Notes: generated by a model not told the origin, from the letters alone. Shown: positions 33,851-44,475, numbered from the stretch's first letter. The stretch is 64,000 nt of DNA from Agapetus fuscipes (GCA_951799405.1 OX637334.1:3968001-4032000); one strand, 5' to 3'. Made by a program: numbers and translations.

Positions 33851-34174
33851 TCTATAATAATAATAATAATAATAATAATATTAGGATGATTTATTTGGTG
33901 AGCGCTGTTTTTGTGTGTATCACACCTCAAGAGCCCTCTGCAAGCTTGGTCGTCGCTGTAGAAAGCGCCAATTCTCAGGCAAGACTCAGTTGTTGTAAGT
34001 TTGAATGGACCTTTCAGTGGCCGGTCTTTGGTAAAGGTTTATGATTGTTTTTACTCAGCGAAGAGCACATTCGAAATATAAATGGTATATTTTTTTGTGC
34101 TCCGCCGGGATCCGAATCCACAACCTTCCATTTACGAGTCCGCAGTGTTGCCACTGGACTACGGACCGGTCCAA
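33851..34174 (-). repeat. SINE-B copy with (ATT)n tail
   Basis: (taa)n at 33855-33880, ggatgatttatttggtgagc, ctccgccgggatccgaatcc (B box), tggactacggaccggtcc (A box end). No 5S head: a family C copy (34175-34275, -) abuts the tRNA-like 5' end. Confidence 0.88.
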
Positions 34175-34405
34175 ATCTAATCTAAGTTGCAAAAATATTA
34201 ACATTCAAGATTATAAAGTGTATTCTCGCGAGAAGGCACGTAGGTACAAACTTGCGCTTACACATGCAGCATTTTTCTTAAATAGATTTGTGAAAAGGAA
34301 TGCGATTCACCATCCTATTTTGCCTGGCCAGTTGTCTTCATGCGAAAGCAGGAGCTTGTGTGCATGCAATGGCATTTGTGGAACCAGGGTCGAAGTAATA
34401 GTCAA
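34175..34405 (-). repeat. Family C fragment followed by SINE-D copy
   Basis: 34175-34275: tctaatctaagttgcaaaaa to ttacacatgcagc. 34284-34405: gatttgtgaaaaggaatgcg, cctggccagttgtcttcatg, gaaccagggtcg (SINE-D, head lost). Confidence 0.7.
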
Positions 34406-34686
34406 AGGGTGGCATAATACGCACTTAATAAAATAAGCACAAAAATTATAATTATTATGTAGCCACCTGAGGATGAAAACAAATTGTTTGCAAAACCGGT
34501 CGTCAGACTGAATATACTCGCCGTAATCAAAAACAAGGTTGAATTATTTTTTATCTCTTAAGGTCATTGCTTAAGATGAATGATTACAATGTGAATGCCT
34601 CTACAATCAACCAAATAAAAATTATAATTGACAGAAACCCTTGCAAGTTTTCCGACCTTCCTTTAAATGATGAATATTATTACGAT

Positions 34687-35032
34687 ACCATGTTGAAAGC
34701 ACTAGTTCTCAAATGATCACCGAAGTTTTAAGCAACATTGGGCGCGGATGCTCCCTGGATGGGTGACCGCTCAGGTCACCCATCCAGGGAGCGTGCTGTT
34801 GGCATTTCTTGGACCGGGCCGTAGTCCAGTGGCAACACTTCGGACTCGTAAATGGGAGGTTTTGGATTCGAATCCCGGCGGAGCACAAAAAAATATACCA
34901 TTTATATTTCCAAATTTGCTCTTCGTTGGGTTGAAAAAAAACGACCAAGCTTGCAGAGGGCTCTTGAGATGTGATACACACAAATACAGCGCTCACCAAA
35001 TAAACCATAATATCATTATTATTATAGAGAGT
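34687..35032 (+). mobile_element. SINE-B composite copy, 5S head with internal inverted duplication, (ATT)n tail
   Basis: 5S-like head (catgttgaaagcac, atgatcaccgaagtt, ttaagcaacattgggcgcgg) then gtgctgttggcatttcttgg, the tRNA-like part and body, ending in gctcaccaaataaaccat and (att)n. A 19-bp hairpin (34750-34792) replaces the expected end of the 5S head. Confidence 0.82.
34750..34792. repeat. 19-bp perfect hairpin inside the 5S-like head
   Basis: Arms 34750-34768 and 34774-34792 are exact reverse complements with loop GCTCA. The left arm is native 5S-like sequence; the right arm is extra. Confidence 0.9.
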
Positions 35033-35347
35033 TGTAAGTGAAATGTATCTTTGTACGTTGTTACTTGTTAGGCATAATATAAACCGTATTTGAGAGCATC
35101 TGTGTGTGGTTTGATCTTGAGACACACATCAAGGGGCCGGCAAGCACCGCAGGGGAAGGAAGAAAAATGCTAAACAGCATTGTGGTCTGCCAGCATCCCA
35201 TAATGCCTCTCAACCAACCTACGCCCTGCCAGCCAGGCACTGCTTCTCGTACTTTTCACAACTCTAGCACCCTTTAAATTAGATAGACATTGCACCGACA
35301 TATATTTACAAAAAAATAAGGACTGAACGCATTATGGGCCACCTAAA

Positions 35348-35675
35348 AAATCTATAATCTAAGCTGCAAGTATATGAATATTCACGAATTTTCTAAGGTT
35401 TGCGCATTCAGCAAACTCAAAAAATGTGAAAATAAAACTGTAAGATATTTTTAATAAATAAACTATGAGCTCATATAAAATGCGTGCCCACAAACAGTTA
35501 TTAGTTCGCACTTAGAAATGCTGCATGTGTACCTACGAATTAAAGCCAAACCTCAATAGAACATACCCCTCACACTTTTGTTAACCTTTCCTAAAACACG
35601 GGTGACATTGGCAAAGCGATCATTTTTTTTTACAGTAGAGGTGGTCAGCTTCATACCAACCTATTGGTTAAGAAA
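35348..35675 (-). repeat. Family C copy with small insertion
   Basis: Reverse copy from taatctaagctgcaagt to ccaacctattggttaagaaa; about 75 bases (35390-35465) are inserted near its tail end. Confidence 0.72.
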
Positions 35676-35764
35676 CTTGAATTAAACATGAGATATAATA
35701 ATTACGTTTATGATACAGAAGCAATGTTAAGGATCGGATATCTTTATACTCTCGACAACACTTT

Positions 35765-36080
35765 GACCGGTCCGTAGCTCAGTGCTAATACTGCGGACTC
35801 TGAATGGGAAGGTTGTGCGTTCGAATCCCGGCGGAGCACAAAAAAATTACCAATTATATTATGAAATTTGCTCTTCGCTGTGTTGAAAAATTCATAGACC
35901 TTTACCAATGACCGGTCACCAAAAATCCACCCAGCCTTACAGCAACTGGGTCTTGCTTGAGTATTGGCGCTTTGTACTGACGACCAAGCTCGTACACCTG
36001 TGCGGCACTACAACAAGTGTCATAGACCCCTAGAGTCTCTAGAATCTAGGGAGTCTCCCGCACAGGATTTCTTAAACAAC
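35765..36080 (+). mobile_element. SINE-B copy with LINE-F tail
   Basis: Begins gaccggtccgtagctcagtg, B box cgttcgaatcccggcgg, body, then cacctgtgcggcactacaac, aagtgtcatagacccc, tagggagtctcccgcaca, ggatttcttaaa and an A-rich end. No 5S head. Confidence 0.88.
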
Positions 36081-36687
36081 AAAAAAAAACACTCAAGTTG
36101 TGTATTGTAACCATGGAGATAGGTTGCCATATTAACGAAATAATAACTTCAATAATTGGTGCGTCATATCGTTTGAAACTAAGACAAATTTATAGCCTCT
36201 CCATAGAACTATCAACTCCATGGGCTATGTTGAATAGTTTGAGAGCTTGCGCTCCTACACAAAGACATAGAAGATACAGGGAACAAATTGCATGCTAAAA
36301 TATTCAGCATACGCCGTAGTGAAAGGCACCTTCATAGACAGTGTATATATAGATGAGCTAGGGAGAGAGGAAAATACACACCCACAAAGTTTTAGGGAAA
36401 AACAGTGCACGGTAAACCGCTTTAGGGAGTCTTAACTTTACGTTTAACTAAACTTCCATTGTCATTTAGTACTCGATACGTTCTTAGCTTACCTGGCAAT
36501 GTCCCAAATCGTTGCCTCAGCAGGCTGTGAGGTCAGCCCCTTTCTTGTCATGGTTTGTTTAAGGTCATGAAGTTCATTTATATTGTGTCATATTCTGGCG
36601 CATTGAGCTACCCGAGAATTATTACTCAATCTTCTGGATGTTGGTCGAGGAAGAGTCACAGGCATTGCTTGTTTTGGCTCATAATAA
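36081..36687. other. Intronic, nothing recognised
   Basis: No repeat shared with the rest of the window was recognised. Confidence 0.35.
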
Positions 36688-36792
36688 AAATAATATTTGC
36701 ATGATTTATTTGGTTTGCGCTGTTTTTATTGTGAATCACACCTCAAGAGCTTCGTCATCGCTATAGAAAGGACCAATTCTCAAGCAATACAC
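36688..36792 (-). repeat. SINE-B 3' fragment
   Basis: gcatgatttatttggtttgc, gaatcacacctcaagagc, cgctatagaaaggaccaatt. Confidence 0.7.
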
Positions 36793-37108
36793 AGTTGGTC
36801 GATCATCATGGGTCGAAAAGTTCAACAAAGAGGTGTTTCGGGACATAAAAGAGAGAAGATAGCTTATAAGTCACATTTTGAAGAGGAAAGCCAAGCTAAT
36901 AGGGCACTCAATTAGCCAAAGCACCTTTCTTAACAACATCTTCAAAGGCCAAATCTTGGGAAGACGAACAAGAGGTCGCCCAAGAACTTCACACTTCAAG
37001 GATGTGAAGCAGCTCATGGATGTCTCCTCCTATTCGCATCTCAAGAGGATGGCAACAGACAGAGACAAATGGCTGACACAACAAGGCGCTGCCTTTAAAA
37101 GATGATGA
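36793..37108 (+). mobile_element. LINE family I (RTE-like) C-terminus
   Basis: Two overlapping frames give GRKVQQRGVSGHKREK-type sequence, then LGRRTRGRPRTSHFKDV and LKRMATDRDKWL before a stop at about 37103. GRPR...DV...DR-W is the usual RTE-type C-terminal signature. A frameshift lies near 36900. Confidence 0.7.
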
Positions 37109-37133
37109 TAGTCAGTCTCCTACCAACCTAATT

Positions 37134-37264
37134 AGGTACACCGCGTGTTTTTGGCATTTCTTGGACCGGTCCGTAGTCCAGTGGCAGCACTTGGGACTCG
37201 TAAATGGAAGGTTATGGATTCGAATCCCGGCGGACCACAACAATATACCATTTATATTTTTAAA
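37134..37264 (+). repeat. SINE-B copy with short 5S remnant
   Basis: gtacaccgcgtgtttttggc is the 3' end of the 5S-like head, followed by ccggtccgtagtccagtgg and gattcgaatcccggcgg; the body is cut off at 37262 by a C-B chimera. Confidence 0.8.
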
Positions 37265-37672
37265 TAAACCTTTTAATAAAAATGCAACCCCGGTTTCAGG
37301 GAAAGGCAGTAGGAGTTGCAAGGCTTATGTTCATATGAGGTTTTGTTTATTTATGTGCAGACATGCAAGACCGGTCCGTGGTCCAGTGGTAACACTTCGG
37401 ACTCTGAATGGAAGGTTGTGGGTTCGAATCCCGGCGGAGTACAAAAAATATACAATTTATGTTTTCAAATTTGCTCTTCGCTGGGTTGAAAAATTCATAA
37501 ACCTTTACCAAAGACCGGTCACTGAAAGGTCCGTTCAACCTTACAACAACTGGGTCTTAATTGAGAATCGGCGTTTTCTACAGCGACGACCAAGCTCGCA
37601 GAGGGCTTTTGAGGTGTGATACACACAAAAACAGCGCTCACCAAATAAATCATCCTAATATTACTATTATTA
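37265..37672 (+). mobile_element. C-B chimeric repeat, copy 1
   Basis: 37270-37369 is the 5'-central part of family C (ccccggtttcagggaaaggc, gaggttttgtttatttatg, cagacatgcaag). It joins at 37369/37370 to SINE-B (accggtccgtggtccagtgg), complete to (att)n. The same junction occurs at 42684/42685. Confidence 0.85.
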
Positions 37673-38281
37673 ATTAGTCAGGGAACAAGGCTCTCCTAAA
37701 AGCTGGACGTCATCGTCTCAGTATCCATGAGCCGATATGTCGAAAGATCTATGAAAAGAAAAAGAAGCAGGCAGTCATCTTTTAAATGGTTTATGTCGGA
37801 AAATTTGTTGCAAATAACATAAAAATATTGTTTCAGGACACTTTGCGGTCCATCAATTTGTCAATATTACCTACTGTGTTGCAATTTCAAAAGCTTTCTT
37901 TCACATAAAACGATGTATTTTTCATAACCCATAATTCTCACACCACCTGTGTACCAAGTGTAAAGCTTCACATTCCAACTCGAGCATCGCGTTATACCAG
38001 AAACACATGTAAACGTAAGCACTCGCTAGAAATGATATTTTACTTTTCATACACTTTTTGTTAAACGTTGTGGTTTAGTAAAATTGTAAAGTATTATACT
38101 TTAAGAGATGTTACCCCATAACATTATTATGGTTCTATACTTTTTAAGTTTCTCTCCCCAGGTATTGTCGATAAAAATAACACTTTATATGGGAAAATAC
38201 ACGACGCTTTTCAATATCCATAAATCCTATGCAATTTCCTTTACAATATATAAATGTACCTTGTCTATAAACGCAACGCTA
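37673..38281. other. Intronic, unclassified
   Basis: 37700-37745 shares ctcagtatccatgagccgat-like wording with 21920-21957. Nothing else supported. Confidence 0.35.
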
Positions 38282-38518
38282 CTAATCTAATCTAATCTAA
38301 TCTAAGTTACAAAGATAATGTTACATTGGAGATTCACATTACATGCATTCTCACAACCAGACACGTACAAGTTTGCGTTTCCACATGCCTCATGTGAACC
38401 TACAACATAAAAACCAAATCTCAAATAGACATACACCCTGCAACTCTTGCCGTCCTTCCCTGAAACAGGGGTGACATTGGCAAAGTAAACCATTTTTATA
38501 GCATGGTTGGTCAGCCTA
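38282..38518 (-). repeat. Family C copy
   Basis: Begins with four TCTAA units. The family frame is open from the ATG-equivalent across to NIIFVT (63 codons). Young-looking. Confidence 0.88.
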
Positions 38519-38524
38519 AGCTAC

Positions 38525-38665
38525 TAGGCTGCACATATAGTGTAACTACTTGCCAGCGTAATCTCCGAAGAGGTCGCATGTGGCGATTCGGGTCCTACAT
38601 ATTTAATTTTACGGGTAAGGTGGCCAGCCTCACACCAACCACTTTCAGTTGAAGTATAAAATATT
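38525..38665 (-). repeat. SINE-A 3' fragment
   Basis: atatagtgtaactacttgcc, gaggtcgcatgtggcgattc, ttacgggtaaggtggccagc. Confidence 0.7.
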
Positions 38666-38789
38666 ATTATAGCGCCCCTCGATCGCGTTGACAGAAAAAA
38701 TGTATGGAAGGCTTGTACAACGGCACCCCTTGTGAGTGATTTAGTTTTCATAATTTTCCTTTTAATAGATTTGTCCTTATATGTGACTT

Positions 38790-38995
38790 ATATGTTGGTA
38801 TTCAGTTCTCCACCGATACTGTAAAAAGTGGTTCACTTTGCCAATGTCACTCCTGTTTTAAGGAAAGTCGGCAAAAGTTGCAGGGTGTATGTTCATTTGA
38901 GTTTTGGATTTAAATTTGTAAGCGCGAACTTACACGTGACGTCTGTGGGCATACATTCAATATGAATTCTAAGTGTTAATACATCTTAGATTATA
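38790..38995 (+). repeat. Family C copy, deleted
   Basis: gtggttcactttgccaatg to gtgttaatacatcttagatt; the genomic centre lacks the ggttcacatgcggc segment. Confidence 0.75.
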
Positions 38996-39165
38996 CTCGT
39001 AGATATAGGCATATTTTCATTTAAGATATGTTTTTTATTTTCTTTTGTTAGTACACATGCAGCATGTGAAACCGCAAGCTTGAACACGACTGCTCGTGTA
39101 CCTAAATGGATAAAATATTTAATTATATGTATTCGCAACTTCGATTTTTTTTATACATAAAAAAT

Positions 39166-39368
39166 ATATTTGTGGAAAGGCATGCAATCTAACCTTTTTT
39201 TCCTGGCCAGTTGTCTTCATGCGAAAGCAGAAGCTTGTGTGCATGCAACGGCATCTATTGAACCAGGGTCGAATTATGGTCAAGTGGGCTAAACGCAAGA
39301 TTCGAACCGACGTTATCCGGTTCCAAATACCGCGCCTCTACCCCTCGGCTAGAACACCGACATTATAG
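39166..39368 (-). repeat. SINE-D copy
   Basis: cctggccagttgtcttcatg, gcatgcaacggcatctattg, aagattcgaaccgacgttat (B box reverse) and cccctcggctagaacaccga (A box reverse). Best copy for defining the tRNA-like head. Confidence 0.8.
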
Positions 39369-39551
39369 AAGATTATAGAAATTATTTCCTTATAATGCGA
39401 AAAATTTCCCTAACGGAATGTAGAAAAACCAATAAATTAAGGAAATCACTTTAAAATTTGTAAAATTAGCTTCGCCCAGCGTAATATTTCATTTTGAAGT
39501 TAAACGTCTTACCCCTACATACTTTTTGTACCAGCACGCTCTGTAGAATTA

Positions 39552-39660
39552 GCATTTAATTTCCTCTTTTCTTCCATCTTACTTTCTCTCTTATTTTTCC
39601 CCTTTCTTTCTCTCTTATTTTTCCCCTTTCTTTCTCTCTCAGTTTCTTCTATTTTTCTTA
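39552..39660. repeat. Polypyrimidine tract with 24-bp tandem repeat
   Basis: C/T-rich over about 100 bases. The unit ctctcttatttttccccttt plus cttt occurs twice in a row (about 39589-39636). Confidence 0.75.
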
Positions 39661-39719
39661 AGGCGTTCAAGTCTCTCCTTGTAGCGACTTGTGCTTAGAA
39701 ATGAAAATTGAAATTATAA

Positions 39720-39990
39720 TCCGGTCTATATAAAGCTCAGTTGGTAGAGTGTTTGCATTCCATGTCGTCCGTGTCCGGGTTCGAATCCCACAGAGGGTGT
39801 CAGAAATTATTTCCCCTTTCGGTGTTTATTTCAAACTCAAAAATAAAATACCGGCAAGGTTTACTCAGCCTTCACAAAAAATGCATACCAGCCCCAGCCA
39901 CTTCCACTGAAGTGGTTGGCGTCGGCACAGCTCCCTTACCCATAAAAAACAAAAGGCTAATTTCTTGTGACGGCTAAGTAAGCCTTGCCG
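39720..39990 (+). repeat. SINE-A copy
   Basis: A box aagctcagttggtagagtg, B box gggttcgaatcccacagagg, body with ccagccacttccactgaagt and ggttggcgtcggcacag. Nearly complete. Confidence 0.85.
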
Positions 39991-40052
39991 GTTTTTTATT
40001 TTGGGTGTGAAATAAACACCTAAACGTGAAATCATTTATCTTCGAAATCTTT

Positions 40053-40305
40053 CCTTGACTTATAGGTTGGTATGCGGCTGACCACTCATGCTGTAAAAAT
40101 GGTTCACTTTGCCAATGTCACCCCTGTCTCAGGAAAGGATGGCAAGAGTTGCAGGGTGTATGTCCATTTGAGATTTGGTTTGTATGTTGTAGGTTCACAT
40201 GAGGCATGTGCAAGCGCGAACTTGTACGTGTCTGGTTGCGAGAATGCATGTAATGTGAATCTCCAATGTAACATATCTTTGCAACTTAGATTAGATTAAA
40301 TTAGA
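40053..40305 (+). repeat. Family C copy, best reference copy
   Basis: ttgacttataggttggtatg to gcaacttagattagatta. The frame starting at 40072 is open for 75 codons (MRLTTHAVKMVHFANV to LQLRLD). Use this copy for aligning the family. Confidence 0.92.
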
Positions 40306-40309
40306 TTTC

Positions 40310-40383
40310 TGACACCCTCGGTGGGATTTGAACCCGAGTTGTCGTAATGGAATTCAACCGCTCTACCATCTGAGCTATTTAGA
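40310..40383 (-). repeat. SINE-A tRNA-like head
   Basis: ttctgacaccctcggtggga, tttgaacccgagttg (B box) and ctctaccatctgagctattt (A box), reverse strand; directly abuts the family C tail. Confidence 0.75.
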
Positions 40384-40698
40384 TATAGAAATGTAAAAAC
40401 ATCGTTTATTTGCCCTACATTTCAAAATTACTGATATTTTTTCTGCAATCCTATTGAATGAAAAATACAGAATTCCTTTACAGTCTTTCACTGTGAAATC
40501 CCTTCAAAAGCTTCTCTTGTGCACGGTTCAATAGACACCAGCGCCATGTAAAATATTACTGCGGTATGATTCATTAAAATTTAATGCAGCCTGCCATCTT
40601 TGTGCAGTGTTTTTCTTCCATTTACGCCATCATGGCGTGTTCTGAGAAGATAGTGCGCAAGTAGTTTGGAAAAAGTTGTGGAAACTTACAGGAGCTGT

Positions 40699-40878
40699 CA
40701 GTGGCGAAGGGTGCCATTCAAGCCGATTCCCATCGGTTTCCCGTTTAAAATGAGGCAAAAATGATAATAAAGTATTGTATTGTTTCTTTGGCTTTAAATG
40801 TATTTTTTAACTACTTTGTTACATCATTTTATAAGGGAAGCCGATGGGAGCCGGCTTGTATAGCACCCTTCGCCACTG
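40699..40878. mobile_element. hAT-type MITE, copy 1
   Basis: TIRs CAGTGGCGAAGGGTGCCA / ...CACCCTTCGCCACTG. Flanks ggagctgt and gtagctgt agree at 7 of 8 bases, as an aged 8-bp target duplication. Confidence 0.85.
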
Positions 40879-40883
40879 GTAGC

Positions 40884-41264
40884 TGTACCTAACAACTGTT
40901 TAAATGTTACAACTTAAATTAAAACCTCTGTTTTGTAAGCCATAGATACGAGGCTTGTTGCGATGAAGATACAGTTATATTTATTTGGGATAGCTTTTAA
41001 TTACAGAATTAACTGAAATCTGACTGAATCACCTGGCTAAGTATGATACAGACATTTTTTTTAAGATTAATGGACAACGAATAAGGTATGAGCTAGATCA
41101 TGTTTAATTAAAAAAAAAACTAAAAGTTTACAACCTTTTTAGAGAGTTTATAGTACGAATAGTAAGTTGGCTGAATACTGTTACGATTTACGCCTATATC
41201 TAGACATACAGGTACATGCAGACACACTCACATAAGTAAAAACCCACAATCGCACATTCGTTAC
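40884..41264. other. Intronic, nothing recognised
   Basis: No supported feature. Confidence 0.35.
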
Positions 41265-42030
41265 AATAAGTTGACATCAAAGATCAACACTGACCTCAAA
41301 GCTGTCAGCCACTGGGGAGCTGACAACCTCGTTGAATTTAATGTTAAAAAAAACGCAGACATGTCATATATCTGAAAAGGGCTCCAAATCCCAATTTCCC
41401 AACTTTTGACAACGTCCCCTTACCCAAACAAAACCACTTAGATCTTCTCGGTGTTTCTCTTTCATCAGAGCTGAAATATCAAGACGCCATCTCATCTCGA
41501 ACCACTTCGGCCTTCCGGCGACTAGGCGTACTATATAGAGCTCGTAGATTTTGTAATTCAGCTCAACTGCTGACTCTATATAAATCTCAAATCCGTCCAA
41601 TTATAGAGTATAACAGCCATCTCTGGTCCGGTATACCAAAGAAGCTGTTTGACTAACTTGATTCTGTGCAAAGAAGAGCGGTGAAGCTGATTGATGATCC
41701 CATTCTCACAGCCAACCTACATTCTCTTGAGCACAGAAGGAAAGTTGGAATGATCAGTCTCTTCTACAGGTACTACAATGGCATCTGCTCTGATGGAATA
41801 TCCTCACTTATACCCCCTCCTCTCGTCACAACAAGGGCAACTCGTAGAACGGCTCACATTCAACCATTTGCAGTGGATATCAAAACTATGAGAACTTGGT
41901 GTTTTCACAACTCATTCCTTTGCCAAACTGCCCGCTTATGGAATGAGTTACCGGTATCTGTGTTTCCATCCGAATTTAACCTTGCCCTTTTAAAATCCAA
42001 TATCAATCGCCATTTCCAATGAAACACTTA
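41265..42030 (+). mobile_element. LINE family F (CR1/Jockey-type) ORF2 C-terminus
   Basis: Two frames carry the end of a non-LTR reverse transcriptase: LLGVSLSSELKYQDAI, LYKSQIRPIIEYNSHLWSG, then SVQRRAVKLIDDP, HSLEHRRKVGMISLFYRYY and ARLWNELPVSVFPSEFNL, terminating at 42020-42022. There is a stop at 41656 (tga) and at least one earlier frameshift. This is the longest LINE-F copy in the window; the RT palm is absent. Confidence 0.85.
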
Positions 42031-42529
42031 AATAGCTTTAAAAAAAATCAAACCACTTCCTTTCGTTCATTCATATAGCCTCAAAACAGTGCAAAGTTGT
42101 GAATCGTTAACAGGTAAACGCTAAGACACGCGTAGGTACACTAAACTACTGTCGTGTTTACGGGCCGTACACTAAGCTACTGTCGTGTTCACTGGCCGCG
42201 TGTGGACGCCAAATAATCGCCATCACAGATCCATTGGTCGGAATGAAAGAATTTTTAATCATCACATTTTTTCTATGCATATTTCTATACTGCGCCCCTA
42301 ATATAAAACATTGCGTGAGACTCATCTCGAAAAAAGTATGAAAAGTAAATCAGCTCCCTAGGAGTGCCGTCGTTTATTCCATACATTTTTAATTACGTAA
42401 TCCAGGTGAGTTTAATACTCGGGGTACAGACTTTTCATTTTTTGTTTCACTTGAAAAATAGCTCAACAAAAAACCTTCGATTTTATTTTAAAGCAACCAT
42501 GTACTTGATCATTCAAACCTTTTGTTTGC
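42031..42529. other. Intronic, nothing recognised
   Basis: Includes a short direct repeat (acactaaactactgtcgtgtt / acactaagctactgtcgtgtt, about 42130 and 42169). No gene supported. Confidence 0.4.
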
Positions 42530-42917
42530 ATCGTTACTTGGCTAATAGGTTCGTATGAGGCTGAATTCCCATGCAAAAACTCAGTTCACTTTTGCAATGC
42601 CATCCCGGTTTCAGGGAAAGGCAGCAGGAGTTGCAAGGCTTATGTTCAGATGAGGTTTTGTTTATTTATGTGCAGACATGCAAGACCGGTCCGTGGTCCA
42701 GTGGTAACACTTCGGACTCTGAATGGAAGGTTGTGGGTTTGAATCCCGGCGGAGCACAAAAAATATACCATTTATATTTTCAAAATTTGCTCTTCGCTGG
42801 GTTGAAAAATTCATAAACCTTTACCAATGACCGGTCACCAAAGGTCCATCCAGCCTTACAGCAACTGGGTCTTGCTTGCGAATTGGCGCTTTGTAGCGAC
42901 GGCGACCAAGCTCGTTA
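42530..42917 (+). mobile_element. C-B chimeric repeat, copy 2
   Basis: Family C 5' part from ggctaataggttcgtatgag to cagacatgcaag (42684), then SINE-B accggtccgtggtccagtgg through gcgacggcgaccaagctcgt. The B part shares ctctgaatggaaggttgtgg with copy 1. Cut at 42917 by a SINE-A copy. Confidence 0.87.
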
Positions 42918-43405
42918 AAAGGTCGACAGCTCAATTGGTAGAATGCTTGCATTCCATGCCGAGAGCAAGGGTTCGATCTCAAGGCTTACTCAGCCTTCAC
43001 AAGAAATGAAACCAGCCCCCCCGGGAGCTGGGAAACCCCCACTTCAACTGAAAGTGGTTGGTGTAAGGCCGGCCCCCTTACCTATAAAAATAAATAGATC
43101 TCGAATCGCCACATGCGACTCCTTCGGGGATAACGCAGGCAAGAAGTTATACTATATGTGTAGCAGTGGTGAAGGGTGCCATACAAGCCGATTCCCATCG
43201 GTTTCCCGTTTAAAATGAGACAAAAATGATAATAAAGTAGACTGCATGGTTTCAATATGGAAAAAATACGTATTATTTCTTTGGTTTTAAATGTATTTTT
43301 TACTATGTGCCCATATTTTTAAACTACTTTGTTACATTATTTTAAAAGGGAAACCGATTGGAACCGGCTTGTATGGCACCCTTCGCCACTGCTGTGTAGC
43401 TTGGT
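42918..43405 (+). repeat. SINE-A copy, B-box deletion, split by hAT MITE
   Basis: aaaggtcgacagctcaattgg head, gggttcgatctcaaggctta shows that part of the body is deleted, then cccccgggagctgggaaacc to tatatgtgtag. Resumes after the MITE as tgtgtagcttggttgcg. Confidence 0.85.
43164..43391. mobile_element. hAT-type MITE, copy 2, inside SINE-A
   Basis: CAGTGGTGAAGGGTGCCATA at the left and ...CACCCTTCGCCACTG at the right. Flanks atgtgtag / ctgtgtag share 7 of 8 bases. Unambiguous empty site because the flanking SINE-A tail is known. Confidence 0.88.
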
Positions 43406-43779
43406 TGCGTTTTTTTTTCTTACTTAGACACACAACAAATGAAAACCCATTTCCTCGGAAGCAGAGAAACAACTTTTCAAGCTAAATATTTGACGTTTGG
43501 CTACCTCACCTACCTGTGTGAATAAATGGGTTGCAAAATGATAGGTAGGCATAATTAATTTTACAGGAAAAACCTGCTGGTTTTCATGAATATTGGAAAA
43601 GTTTTTTCCTTGCTTTCAGCCGCGCTAGATACCATAAAACCATAGACCACCCTCTCCACTAATGAATTTAATGGTCGGCAGAAAAGTTGGGAATTCAGTA
43701 GAACGGGTACCTCCGACGTGCAGAGCTAAAATACCAAGATAACGTTTGCTGAATCTCATATTAAAGCATTTGACTTATT

Positions 43780-44002
43780 GTTCCTTGACTAGGTTGGTAT
43801 GAGGCTGATCACCCGTACTGTAGTTAAAAATGCTTCACCTGCCAATGTCACCCCTGATTCAGGCAAGGTCGGCAATAGTTTCAGGGCTTTTGTTCATTTG
43901 AGATTGGAGTTGGCATGTGTAGTGCGAAGTTATACGTGTCTGCTTGTGGTAATGCATGTAATATGAATCTTAAATGCAATATATATTTGCAACTTAGATT
44001 GG
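43780..44002 (+). repeat. Family C copy, diverged
   Basis: tccttgactaggttggtatg to tatttgcaacttagattggt; several indels break the frame. Confidence 0.78.
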
Positions 44003-44027
44003 TGGTAATTAAGGACAGATGAAGCTT

Positions 44028-44385
44028 TTGTCTGGTCTGAAGTCTAGTGGTTAACGATACTGATTCGTAAACGGAAGGTCGTGAATTTAATTCACGGCGG
44101 AGCACAAAAGAAAAATTACAATTTTCTCTTTGCTGGGTTGAAAGTTTAATTTGCCTCACCAAAAGACCGGTCACCAAAGGTCTATCCAGCCTTACAAAAA
44201 TTTGGCTCTTGTTTACGTTTTGATGCTTTCTATAGTGACAAATAAGCTCGCAGAAAGCTCTTGAGGTGTGTTTTACAAGAAAAAAAAACACTCACCATTT
44301 TTTTTTGGACTCCGCTGTGGATCGAATCTATGACTTTCCGATAACAAGTCCATAGCGCTTACTACTAGACTATGGACTGGTCATA
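44028..44385. repeat. Inverted pair of SINE-B fragments
   Basis: 44028-44298 is a decayed + copy (tggtctgaagtctagtgg to cactcacc). 44300-44385 is the head of another on the reverse strand (ggactccgctgtggatcgaa to actatggactggtc). They face tail-to-body. Confidence 0.72.
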
Positions 44386-44475
44386 TACATTATTCTCGAG
44401 TTTTCGTTGTGTGGCAATCAAACTCGAACGAAACGTCGAAAGTAATGCGAGTTCGTAACAGTCTTTGCCATCTAA
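44386..44475. repeat. Foldback arm (family of 12595-12869)
   Basis: acattattctcgagttttcg, cgaacgaaacgtcgaaagta, atgcgagttcgtaacag. Confidence 0.6.

Noticed and set aside
38302..38493. Family C frame as a host gene
   Set aside because: The same frame recurs in many scattered repeat copies on both strands, so it belongs to the repeat; whether it is translated is treated as a finding.
39589..39636. CRISPR-like direct repeat
   Set aside because: Just two adjacent copies of a pyrimidine-rich 24-mer with no spacers, in a eukaryotic intron.
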